Assembly (NCBI GenBank): GCA_031260765.1
Contig: JAISKX010000207.1
Span: 1 to 7,958 of the forward strand
Direction of reading: 5' to 3'
Source: Endomicrobium sp.
Lineage (GTDB): Bacteria; Elusimicrobiota; Endomicrobiia; Endomicrobiales; Endomicrobiaceae
DNA: 7,958 nucleotides
The notes beneath the pieces were generated by a model that was given only the letters and a program-made list of their open reading frames with translations, was not told the origin of the DNA and did not search any database. Shown one piece after another: positions 1 to 4,180 of the stretch. The number at the start of each line of letters is the position of its first letter. Within the stretch, counting starts at the first letter, position 1. The translations under genes and the position numbers were made by a program.

Positions 1-523
1 CGTTACCGTAAGAGTTGCTTTGCGCAGTATTGCTTGTAAAATTCACAAGCGCATTGGAAAAATTAACCGCTGAATAGGAACTCATAATTGCTCCGCCTTT
101 GTTGAGCGCTGTATTGTAAATGAAATTAATATTCCCAGAAAACACTGCGCTGCTTATAGGAGCAACTTTGAGCGCTCCGCCTTCTCCATTCACAATACCG
201 CCGCTGACAGCCAAAAAATTATTGAAAGATATTGCTTGGAAAGTTATATGCTTATCATTATTAAGCACGAAACCTTTTTGGCTATTACCATTTAATATGT
301 TTCCATTTCCATCGATTGTTAAATCAGACCACCCATAAGTAGTCCCTAAATCTGCTCCAAAAGCAATGTCATTGTCAATATTTAAAACATCCCCAGTAGA
401 AGCGCTTGTCCAATAAGCATTTAACCCCGCCCAACTGCTGATATCTACCGTCGCCCCAAAAACTGCGCTCCCTACAAACGAAAATCCAACTGCCAACAAT
501 AACCTTAAGGCTGCCTTTTTCAT
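1..523 (-). CDS. Pmp-like secreted/autotransporter-type surface protein, N-terminal part (runs off window)
   Basis: The gene starts at the ATG at 523-521 and stays open to base 1, giving 174 residues with no stop, so the C-terminus lies outside the window. The start follows an AAAAAGGAGAG ribosome site. Residues 1-24 form a classical signal peptide: MKKAALR, a hydrophobic core, then AVFGA before TVDIS. The mature part is rich in Asn, Gly, Ser and Thr with alternating hydrophobics (TIDGNGNILNG around 69-79), as in right-handed beta-helix proteins. From residue 115 it shows the paired repeats of chlamydial polymorphic membrane proteins: GGAL (115-118) and GGAI (143-146), interleaved with FSGN (128-131), FIYN (134-137) and FTSN (162-165). 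Pmp proteins are type V autotransporter adhesins; a C-terminal beta-barrel is expected but not visible here. Export is well supported; adhesion is inferred from the family. The gene lies behind a long structured leader that may control it. Confidence 0.8.
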   Translation of the reverse strand, partial: MKKAALRLLLAVGFSFVGSAVFGATVDISSWAGLNAYWTSASTGDVLNIDNDIAFGADLGTTYGWSDLTIDGNGNILNGNSQKGFVLNNDKHITFQAISFNNFLAVSGGIVNGEGGALKVAPISSAVFSGNINFIYNTALNKGGAIMSSYSAVNFSNALVNFTSNTAQSNSYGN

Positions 524-563
524 TTTACTCTCCTTTTTTCTCTTTTATTTTCTCCGTTTTCAC

Positions 564-600
564 AAAAAAAACGGCGATACTTTACAAGTCAGTATTGCCG
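564..600 (-). terminator. Terminator-like hairpin 2 (arms 3:4) with U8 tract
   Basis: CGGCAATACT (600-591) pairs with AGTATCGCCG (581-572), 9 of 10 positions with one A-C mismatch and a nine-base loop. Eight U follow at 571-564. It ends about 40 bases before the surface-protein start codon in the sense direction, so it would cut that transcript off before the coding region unless bypassed. That position indicates attenuation rather than gene-end termination, though terminating read-through from the antitoxin/toxin unit upstream is an alternative role. Confidence 0.65.
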
Positions 601-609
601 CTATAACTC

Positions 610-660
610 AAAAAAACGGCAATTATCTAAGCCATTTCACTAACCCGTATAACCGCCGTT
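610..660 (-). terminator. Terminator-like hairpin 1 (arms 1:2) with U7 tract
   Basis: AACGGCGGTTAT (660-649) pairs with ATAATTGCCGTT (626-615) over 12 pairs including two adjacent G-U pairs, with a 22-base loop. A run of seven U (616-610) overlaps and follows the 3' arm. This has the form of an intrinsic terminator facing the surface-protein gene. The large loop makes it weaker than hairpin 2. Its 3' arm is also the 5' side of the competing 2:3 helix, whose 16-base loop contains this U tract. Confidence 0.55.
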
Positions 661-687
661 TATCCCGCCTCATAGAGACGGGATAAA
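659..687 (-). other. Strong 13-bp hairpin between branched domain and terminators
   Basis: TTTATCCCG (687-679) pairs with CGGGATAAA (667-659). The stem continues through a G-U pair (678/668) and CTC/GAG to a three-base loop, TAT. On the + strand the 678/668 pair would be C-A, so the hairpin is better on the - strand. Its 5' arm shares TTTA with the outer stem of the branched domain (684-687) and its 3' arm shares two bases with arm 1 (659-660). Neighbouring helices may therefore be mutually exclusive at their edges, as in switching RNAs. Confidence 0.6.
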
Positions 688-792
688 ACAAACGATTATC
701 TGTGGAGTGAAATGCGCTTTATAGGCTTTCGCCCATCCAGCTTGCGCAGGCTCTCCCTGCGCTTCCAACAAATAATCTATTAAATTGTTTTA
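684..792 (-). ncRNA. Branched (three-way-junction) RNA domain at the 5' end of the leader
   Basis: On the - strand the closing stem pairs GATTATTTGTTGGA (777-764) with TCCACAGATAATC (706-694), 13 pairs with one bulged U and one G-U. An outer 8-bp stem, TAAAACAA (792-785) with TTGTTTTA (691-684), extends it across an asymmetric internal loop. Inside are two hairpins. One is GCGCAGG (762-756) with CCTGCGC (750-744) and loop GAGAG. The other is ATGGGC (736-731) with GCCTAT (726-721), capped by a GAAA tetraloop (730-727). The single-stranded joiners are purine-rich (AAGCTGG at 743-737) or lie at 720-707. This shape suits an aptamer, but I do not recognise the consensus: it lacks the core signatures of GEMM-I/c-di-GMP-I, c-di-GMP-II, cobalamin, SAM-I, TPP, glycine or purine riboswitches. 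It could instead be a protein-binding leader or the folded remnant of a mobile element. Confidence 0.5.
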
Positions 793-795
793 CTG

Positions 796-968
796 CTAAT
801 ACAACCCTGTGTTTTTATAATCTCTTTTTGTAAAAAAAACTCTTGCTACAATTACAAAACTTCTTTTATCGTCAATCTTATACAATGCTATATCGTAATA
901 TATTTATATATATCGTCTAAGTCTCTTTGCGCTTGAGGCAGCATCTTCAAAGAATACTTATTTGACAT
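796..968 (-). pseudogene. ParE/RelE-family toxin, internally deleted and frameshifted remnant
   Basis: The N-terminal piece starts at ATG 968-966, overlaps the antitoxin end by 11 bases, and encodes 26 residues containing YSLKMLPQAQRDLDDIYKYI, the usual start of ParE/RelE toxins. It stops at TAG 890-888. In another frame, from 897 to a TAG at 798-796, lies a typical toxin C-terminus: YDIALYKIDDK, then FVIVARVFFTKRDYKN. Together the pieces cover about 59 residues, against roughly 90-100 for intact family members. The middle of the fold (roughly 35-40 residues) has therefore been deleted and the frame changed. In the family the toxin poisons gyrase (ParE) or cleaves mRNA on ribosomes (RelE); neither activity can survive here. 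The overlapping start and order, antitoxin then toxin, are those of a normal type II module. Confidence 0.85.
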
Positions 969-1218
969 ATTTCGCTCTCAATTCTGAAAGAACTTTTCTT
1001 CCGTCCAAAAGTTGTCCCCCATTTTCTACTTCTTGTTCAGCCAAGCGCACCGTATTAACAATATCTGTGATAACAAATCTATCTTCATAAGTTTTCTTAC
1101 TCATAATAACCAAATCTTCAATGCCTTCTTTCATTATAAAGATAGGCTCATTGAATTTATTACACATTGCTGATATTTCAGCGGTATTTCTTAGCGTTTC
1201 CATTGAAATTATTTGCAT
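958..1218 (-). CDS. Phd/YefM-family antitoxin, apparently intact, toxin partner decayed
   Basis: The gene encodes 86 residues from ATG 1218-1216, preceded by a clear AGGAG site six or seven bases away. The N-terminus, MQIISMETLRN, and the later EPIFIMKEGIEDLVIMSKKT are the Phd/YefM fold: a DNA-binding strand-helix half followed by the DLVIMS strand. The C-terminal half (about 55-86, AEQEVENGGQLLDGRK) is the segment that in the family wraps and neutralises the toxin and is disordered when free. Antitoxins of this family also repress their own promoter. The toxin gene directly downstream is a remnant, so this is an orphan antitoxin, kept as an autoregulator, as protection against a related toxin, or simply not yet lost. 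Family assignment is confident; present role is unknown. Confidence 0.85.
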   Translation of the reverse strand: MQIISMETLRNTAEISAMCNKFNEPIFIMKEGIEDLVIMSKKTYEDRFVITDIVNTVRLAEQEVENGGQLLDGRKVLSELRAKYVK

Positions 1219-1249
1219 TGTTTTCTCCTATTGTGTTTTGAATTGACGC

Positions 1250-1279
1250 GATAATATCAAAAAGGAGTTTAAAAGACAA
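1250..1279 (-). promoter_or_regulatory. Probable promoter/operator of the antitoxin gene
   Basis: On the - strand, TTGTCT (1279-1274) and TATTAT (1256-1251) are separated by 17 bases, matching a sigma-70 promoter at 4/6 and 5/6 positions. The -10 box lies within a small perfect dyad, GATA-A-TATC (1250-1258). Phd/YefM antitoxins usually repress by binding short palindromes over their promoter, so this is a plausible operator. It is the nearest recognisable promoter that could also supply the leader RNA downstream. Confidence 0.5.
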
Positions 1280-1295
1280 ACGAAAATGCGGCGGT

Positions 1296-1325
1296 TTGAA
1301 AATTTCTTTTTATAAATGCTAAAAT
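1296..1325 (+). promoter_or_regulatory. Probable sigma-70 promoter of def-fmt-rrf2, extended -10
   Basis: TTGAAA (1296-1301) and TAAAAT (1320-1325) are 18 bases apart, with TGC (1317-1319) directly before the -10 box giving an extended -10 element. The expected start of transcription is near 1332, leaving a leader of about 30 bases before def. It is divergent from the antitoxin promoter; the two -35 regions are 16 bases apart. Confidence 0.6.
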
Positions 1326-1362
1326 CCGCCTCGTTTTTTAAATCCAATTTTTGAGGAAAATA

Positions 1363-1872
1363 ATGTCCAAATTAACAATTTTAAAATACGGCGACCCGAT
1401 TTTGAGAAGGAAGTCTATTGAAATAAAAGAATTTACGGCTGATATTAAAAAACTTGCTTTTGATATGCTTGACGCTATGTATAAGGCTAATGGAGTAGGG
1501 CTTGCCGCGCCGCAAGCGGGATTTTCTATAAGATTATTCGTAATTGACATCAACCCGCCTGATAAGAGAAACCCTTTAATTATGCTCAATCCTGTTATTA
1601 TCAAAGCAGAAAATAAGATAGATATGGAAGAGGGTTGTCTGTCTTTTCCCACTTTTTATGAGACTGTAAAAAGATTTGAAAATATCAAGGCTGAATATAT
1701 GACATTGGAAGGCATTAAGAAAACAATTTCGGCAAGAGGGTTTTTATCAAAAGCTATTCAGCATGAAATAGACCATTTAGATGCGAAATTATTTATAGAT
1801 TATCTTCCTGATTGGAAAAGAAAATCTCTTGAAAAAGAAATCAAAAGAAAAAGAAAAGCAGGTCAATGGTGA
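1363..1872 (+). CDS. def: Peptide deformylase
   Basis: Removes the formyl group from the N-terminal formylmethionine of nascent proteins in the cytoplasm, acting at the ribosome exit. The 169-residue product has all three deformylase motifs: GVGLAAPQ (44-51, motif GxGxAAxQ), EGCLSFP (90-96, with metal ligand Cys92) and QHEIDHL (133-139, with metal ligands His134 and His138 and catalytic Glu135). The residue usually Gly two positions after HEIDHL is Ala141 here, a mild change. The ATG at 1363 is preferred because GAGG sits seven bases upstream; a TTG at 1351 would add four residues but has no such site. The end overlaps fmt by seven bases, so the two are translationally coupled. The basic C-terminal tail (KRKSLEKEIKRKRKAGQW) is typical of bacterial enzymes. 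Identification is secure. Confidence 0.97.
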   Translation: MSKLTILKYGDPILRRKSIEIKEFTADIKKLAFDMLDAMYKANGVGLAAPQAGFSIRLFVIDINPPDKRNPLIMLNPVIIKAENKIDMEEGCLSFPTFYETVKRFENIKAEYMTLEGIKKTISARGFLSKAIQHEIDHLDAKLFIDYLPDWKRKSLEKEIKRKRKAGQW

Positions 1873-2810
1873 AAATTTTATTTTTTGGAACTTCAAATAT
1901 ATCAAAGGCTTTGTTAGCAAACCTGTATCAAAACACGCATACACTCCTAGGTATAACAATGCCTGACAAAGCCTCGTCTCGCGGACAAAAACTCAGCTTC
2001 CCAGCAGTTAAAAAGTTCGCCATAGAAAATCAAATACCTTATATACAAACTCAAAGTTTTGAAGAAAATATCTGCTCGCAAATAAGAGATTTTGCGCCTG
2101 ATTTAGGCATCGCCGTATCTTATGGGAAAATAATTCCAGACTTCATATTCAATATTCCAAGACTAAAAACCTTTAATATCCATTTTTCATTATTGCCAAA
2201 ATACCGCGGCGCCGCTCCAGTGCAATATGCTATTTGCAATGGGGAATCTGAAACAGGCATAAGCTCATTTTTTTTAGAGAAAACTCTTGATACGGGAGAT
2301 ATAATAGTTCAAAAGAAAATACAGATAGAAGCTCAAGACAATGCCGAAACTCTCTTTAATAAGTTAATTCCTTTGGGTATTGATATAATGAATGAATCAA
2401 TTAAAGTTCTTGAAAAAGGCTCGCTTCTCCTGCAAAAACAAATTGGAATACCATCTTTTGCCCCCATAATAAAAAAAGAAGACGGGTTGATTGATTGGAG
2501 TAAAAATGCTATTGAAATCAAAAACAAAATAAGAGGCTTATATTTATGGCCGTCTGCATTTAGTTATATAGCAAGCGGCAAATCCGCAGGAAAGAGAATA
2601 AAAATAATAGAAGCCGACATAATAGAAGCCGATACAAAAAATGAAAAATCCGCCTATATAGCGGGTATTGAAAAAAACAAGGGATTTATAGTATCTTGCG
2701 GCATAGGAAAATTGCTCATCAAAACCGTTCAGCCGGAAAACAAAGCCAAGATGAGCGCTTGGGATTTTCTGCAAGGCAGACAGATAGGGATAGGAGATTG
2801 GTTTAAATAA
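1866..2810 (+). CDS. fmt: Methionyl-tRNA formyltransferase
   Basis: Transfers a formyl group from 10-formyltetrahydrofolate to Met-tRNA of the initiator, supplying the substrate chain that deformylase later processes. The product is 314 residues, the normal family length. The N-terminal Rossmann-like catalytic domain starts with MVKILFFGTS; the signature NIHFSLLPKYRGAAP (104-118) carries Asn104 and His106, and LDTGD (141-145) carries Asp142, corresponding to the catalytic Asn-His-Asp triad. The conserved SRGQKL loop (38-43) is present. The C-terminal OB-like tRNA-binding domain begins near residue 205 and includes the GLIDW segment and WDFLQGRQIGIGDWFK near the end. The ATG overlaps the def stop region, with AGG four bases upstream. 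The gene is intact. Confidence 0.96.
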   Translation: MVKILFFGTSNISKALLANLYQNTHTLLGITMPDKASSRGQKLSFPAVKKFAIENQIPYIQTQSFEENICSQIRDFAPDLGIAVSYGKIIPDFIFNIPRLKTFNIHFSLLPKYRGAAPVQYAICNGESETGISSFFLEKTLDTGDIIVQKKIQIEAQDNAETLFNKLIPLGIDIMNESIKVLEKGSLLLQKQIGIPSFAPIIKKEDGLIDWSKNAIEIKNKIRGLYLWPSAFSYIASGKSAGKRIKIIEADIIEADTKNEKSAYIAGIEKNKGFIVSCGIGKLLIKTVQPENKAKMSAWDFLQGRQIGIGDWFK

Positions 2811-2842
2811 TTGGTAGTCAGCAAAACAAAAAGGAGATTTAT

Positions 2843-3289
2843 ATGAGATTATCGTCAAAATCAAGTTATGCGCTTTCGTGTATAATGTTTATGGGAAAAA
2901 ACAAAGCCTCAAAAAAGCAAGTCACAATAACAGAACTGTCAGAAAGATTGGAAATATCAAAAATCTATTTAGAGCAAGTTTTTGCTCTATTAAAAAGAGC
3001 GAGACTCGTAACTTCCACTAAAGGCGCGCAAGGAGGTTACAGCCTGTCCAAACAACCCAAAAATATGACTGTATATGAAATCCTTTACGCCACAGAAATA
3101 TCCCTATTTGAAAAAACTCCAAAAAGCAAACCCCAAGACAATTCCACAATAGAGCAAACCCTGCATAAAACAATCTATTCCAAATTAGATTCCGCCATTG
3201 AAGCATTGCTCTCCAAAATAACCCTTGAAGACTTATTGACAGAACTTGAAACAATCGAATCCAAAGAAGGGTATATGTATAATCTATAG
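2843..3289 (+). CDS. Rrf2-family transcriptional regulator lacking Fe-S cysteines, CymR-like
   Basis: A 148-residue winged-helix DNA-binding protein with a strong AAGGAGA site before ATG 2843. The N-terminus MRLSSKSSYALSCIM, the helix-turn-helix with ISKIYLEQV (38-46) and the wing TKGAQGGYSLSK (59-70) are diagnostic of Rrf2. IscR and NsrR bind a cluster through three Cys around residues 90-110; this region (EKTPKSKPQDNS) has none, and the only Cys is Cys13. The C-terminal pattern, TLEDLLTELE ending in EGYMYNL, recalls Bacillus CymR, the cysteine-metabolism repressor that acts with cysteine synthase, so a metabolite- or partner-sensing role is more likely than a cluster-sensing one. That comparison is from memory. 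It lies 32 bases after fmt on the same strand, probably the last gene of the operon. No target operator can be named. Confidence 0.9.
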   Translation: MRLSSKSSYALSCIMFMGKNKASKKQVTITELSERLEISKIYLEQVFALLKRARLVTSTKGAQGGYSLSKQPKNMTVYEILYATEISLFEKTPKSKPQDNSTIEQTLHKTIYSKLDSAIEALLSKITLEDLLTELETIESKEGYMYNL

Positions 3290-3640
3290 ATGCGCGTTTA
3301 ATATCATGCTTGCATTTTCCAATTTATTTAGCGTTATGAAACAATCAAGGCATTGATTCAATATATCGTTTTGAGCAAGGTTTATTAAATCTATTGGATT
3401 TTGAGATTTTAGATAAAGACAATCTGAACAATCATTGCATTCATAGTCCCTTGAAAATCCAAGTTTTGCATTCCCGCACATTTTATACATCCCGCAATCT
3501 ATGCACCAGAATGTATTGTCAATATCAGCAAAATCATCAGCCGCATTGCCCACTCCCATCATTAGATGAGAATATAAACCGAAAACGAAAAGCATTGCTA
3601 TAATGCCCAACATTCTTATACAACCTTTTATATTATTCAT
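3284..3640 (-). CDS. Small secreted Cys-rich protein with C-x-D-C motifs, function unknown
   Basis: Encodes 118 residues from ATG 3640-3638, with a near-ideal GGAGG six bases upstream, which argues strongly that this is a real gene. Residues 8-33 are a hydrophobic signal sequence (IRMLGIIAMLFVFGLYSHLM) followed by GVGNA and an acidic mature start, ADDFADIDN. The mature part has eight Cys: Cys46, 49, 55, 68, 71, 74, 97 and 100. Four of the CxxC pairs overlap or recur as C-x-D-C or C-S-D-C: CIDC (46-49), CNDC (68-71), CSDC (71-74) and CLDC (97-100). The even number and pairing suit disulfides or two metal or cluster sites in an exported protein. I recognise no family. Its last two codons share a palindrome with the end of rrf2. 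Composition is in line with its neighbours. Confidence 0.75.
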   Translation of the reverse strand: MNNIKGCIRMLGIIAMLFVFGLYSHLMMGVGNAADDFADIDNTFWCIDCGMYKMCGNAKLGFSRDYECNDCSDCLYLKSQNPIDLINLAQNDILNQCLDCFITLNKLENASMILNAHL

Positions 3641-3702
3641 TAAAAACCTCCATATTTTTAGTAAATTTTAAATAATTCTCGCTACAAATAAGGAGGCTGA
3701 AA

Positions 3703-3813
3703 TCAAATTTTACAGAAATATAGTATTAAAATAAAAAAGAAGTGTTTTAGCTTAAAAGTATGCCATTTTAACGCTATTTTGAACATTTTTTCAGCTTTTT
3801 TGCGTGTTTTCAT
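3703..3813 (-). CDS. Possible 36-residue basic/hydrophobic peptide
   Basis: From ATG 3813-3811 this encodes 36 residues ending at TGA 3705-3703. A good GGAGGAG (3829-3823) lies nine bases upstream. The N-terminal half is strongly basic (MKTRKKAEKMFKIALKW) and the C-terminal part is hydrophobic and aromatic (FFFILILYF, 25-33). Such a shape is seen in small membrane peptides and in type I toxins, but no family is recognised. It lies 62 bases upstream of the Cys-rich gene on the same strand, so the two could be co-transcribed. The ribosome site is the main support; chance occurrence in an AT-rich spacer is possible. Confidence 0.3.
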   Translation of the reverse strand: MKTRKKAEKMFKIALKWHTFKLKHFFFILILYFCKI

Positions 3814-3853
3814 AGCATTTTTCTCCTCCTTTCATTATTAAAATTTAATATCA

Positions 3854-3875
3854 TTAAGCAATGAACATTACTTAA
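3854..3875. promoter_or_regulatory. 22-bp near-perfect dyad, candidate operator
   Basis: TTAAG (3854-3858) and AATG (3860-3863) are mirrored by CATT (3866-3869) and CTTAA (3871-3875) around a central AA; the single unpaired position is C3859/A3870. Nine of ten arm positions match. It lies about 40 bases upstream of the possible small-peptide start on the - strand, where a repressor site would be expected. No U tract follows, so it is not a terminator. Confidence 0.4.
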
Positions 3876-3986
3876 AGCTATGGCAAATCATATAGACTAT
3901 GTCAAAAATAGAACAATGTCTCTATATAAAAGGATTTACAAGATTTTTATTGCATACTGAAGTTTCCATTCTTTTTATCTTGAATT

Positions 3987-4070
3987 TTCGCGCAAAAAAT
4001 ATGCAGACTTATCACATTATTCGGGCATAAAATATGCGTTAATATCCTTTTATTCGCCCATAAAATATGC
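3987..4070. repeat. Three 18-bp direct repeats at exact 33-bp period, each with an inner dyad
   Basis: Copies lie at 3987-4004, 4020-4037 and 4053-4070. The middle copy reads TTCGGGCATAAAATATGC; each copy differs from either other at two positions, always in the central part, while TTCG at the left and AAAATATGC at the right are constant. The middle copy holds a perfect inverted repeat, GCATA-AAA-TATGC; the other two have one mismatch each in it. A 33-bp period is about three helical turns, placing the sites on nearly the same DNA face. The last copy ends eight bases before the -35 box of the ATPase promoter. A degenerate inverted half (GCGTATTTTTT, 4081-4091) overlaps that promoter. Repeats and spacers are too short for a CRISPR array. 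Confidence 0.65.
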
Positions 4071-4078
4071 AATAACAC

Positions 4079-4107
4079 TTGCGTATTTTTTATTTTTATC
4101 TTAAAAT
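4079..4107 (+). promoter_or_regulatory. Possible sigma-70 promoter for the ATPase gene
   Basis: TTGCGT (4079-4084) and TAAAAT (4102-4107) are 17 bases apart. The -10 box matches 5/6 and the -35 box only 3/6, so activation by a factor bound at the repeats just upstream would make sense. The predicted start is near 4114. Confidence 0.4.
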
Positions 4108-4180
4108 TCAATGAGTTTTTAAAAAAGTTGCTTTGCGTCTCTATCCCATAGGAGAATGGAAAGATAAAAAAGGATATTTT

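Larger units (their letters stand above)
554..792 (-). promoter_or_regulatory. Candidate cis-regulatory leader RNA with alternative terminator/antiterminator folds
   Basis: This is the gene-free stretch between the surface-protein start (523) and the toxin remnant. Read on the - strand, 5' to 3', it contains a branched domain (792-684), a 13-bp hairpin (687-659), and four arms: arm 1 (660-649), arm 2 (626-615), arm 3 (600-591) and arm 4 (581-572). Arms 1:2 and 3:4 each form a hairpin followed by a U tract. Arm 2 ATTGCCG is perfectly complementary to arm 3 CGGCAAT, and arm 1 AACGGCG to arm 4 CGCCGTT, so 2:3 (with 1:4) competes with both terminators. A fifth segment, AAAACGG (560-554), can pair with CCGTTTT at the end of arm 4. 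Non-Watson-Crick pairs in the closing stem, the GAAA-capped hairpin, the 659-687 hairpin and stem 1:2 are G-U on the - strand but C-A on the + strand, which fixes the RNA strand. I match it to no known riboswitch class. No convincing promoter was found inside it; transcription may come from the antitoxin promoter. The folding is read by eye and the regulatory role is inferred. Confidence 0.6.
3814..4180. other. Intergenic regulatory region between the - strand peptide/Cys-rich genes and the ATPase gene
   Basis: This stretch has no supportable protein gene. From left to right it contains the GGAGGAG site of the small peptide (3823-3829), a 22-bp dyad (3854-3875), a possible 7-bp hairpin ATATAGA/TCTATAT with a 24-base loop (3890-3927), three 33-bp-spaced repeats (3987-4070), a promoter for the ATPase gene (4079-4107) and about 70 bases of leader. 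The start of the ATPase gene is set by AAGGA before ATG 4181. Confidence 0.6.

Noticed and set aside
120..338. A 72-codon open frame on the + strand
   Set aside because: It is antisense to the Pmp-like surface gene, which has a signal peptide, ribosome site and repeat motifs; the + frame has no ribosome site and no family features.
684..792. Integron attC site or CRISPR element
   Set aside because: The paired ends lack the conserved attC core boxes and there is no repeat-spacer array; the G-U bias points to an RNA on the - strand instead.
814..875. Promoter-like boxes on the - strand (TTGACG at 875-870, TATAAA at 819-814) that might drive the leader
   Set aside because: They lack correctly spaced partners and fall in the decayed toxin C-terminal coding sequence, where TTGACG is part of the KIDD codons.
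1290..1338. GGCGG...CCGCC hairpin followed by T6 near the def promoter
   Set aside because: Only five pairs enclose a 31-base loop and the -10 box lies inside it; too weak to call a terminator or attenuator.
1351..1362. Upstream TTG start for def
   Set aside because: The TTG overlaps the GAGG that serves the ATG at 1363, and MSKLTILKYGDPILR is the normal deformylase start.
3394..3603. A 69-codon + strand frame
   Set aside because: It is antisense to the Cys-rich gene, which has a GGAGG site, a signal sequence and patterned cysteines; the + frame has none of these.
3987..4070. Short CRISPR array
   Set aside because: The repeats are 18 bp with 15-base spacers, only three copies, and no cas genes are nearby; operator-like sites fit better.
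4133..4180. Upstream TTG start adding 16 residues to the ATPase
   Set aside because: The ATG at 4181 has an AAGGA site and matches the usual family N-terminus; the extension has no ribosome site and no family similarity.
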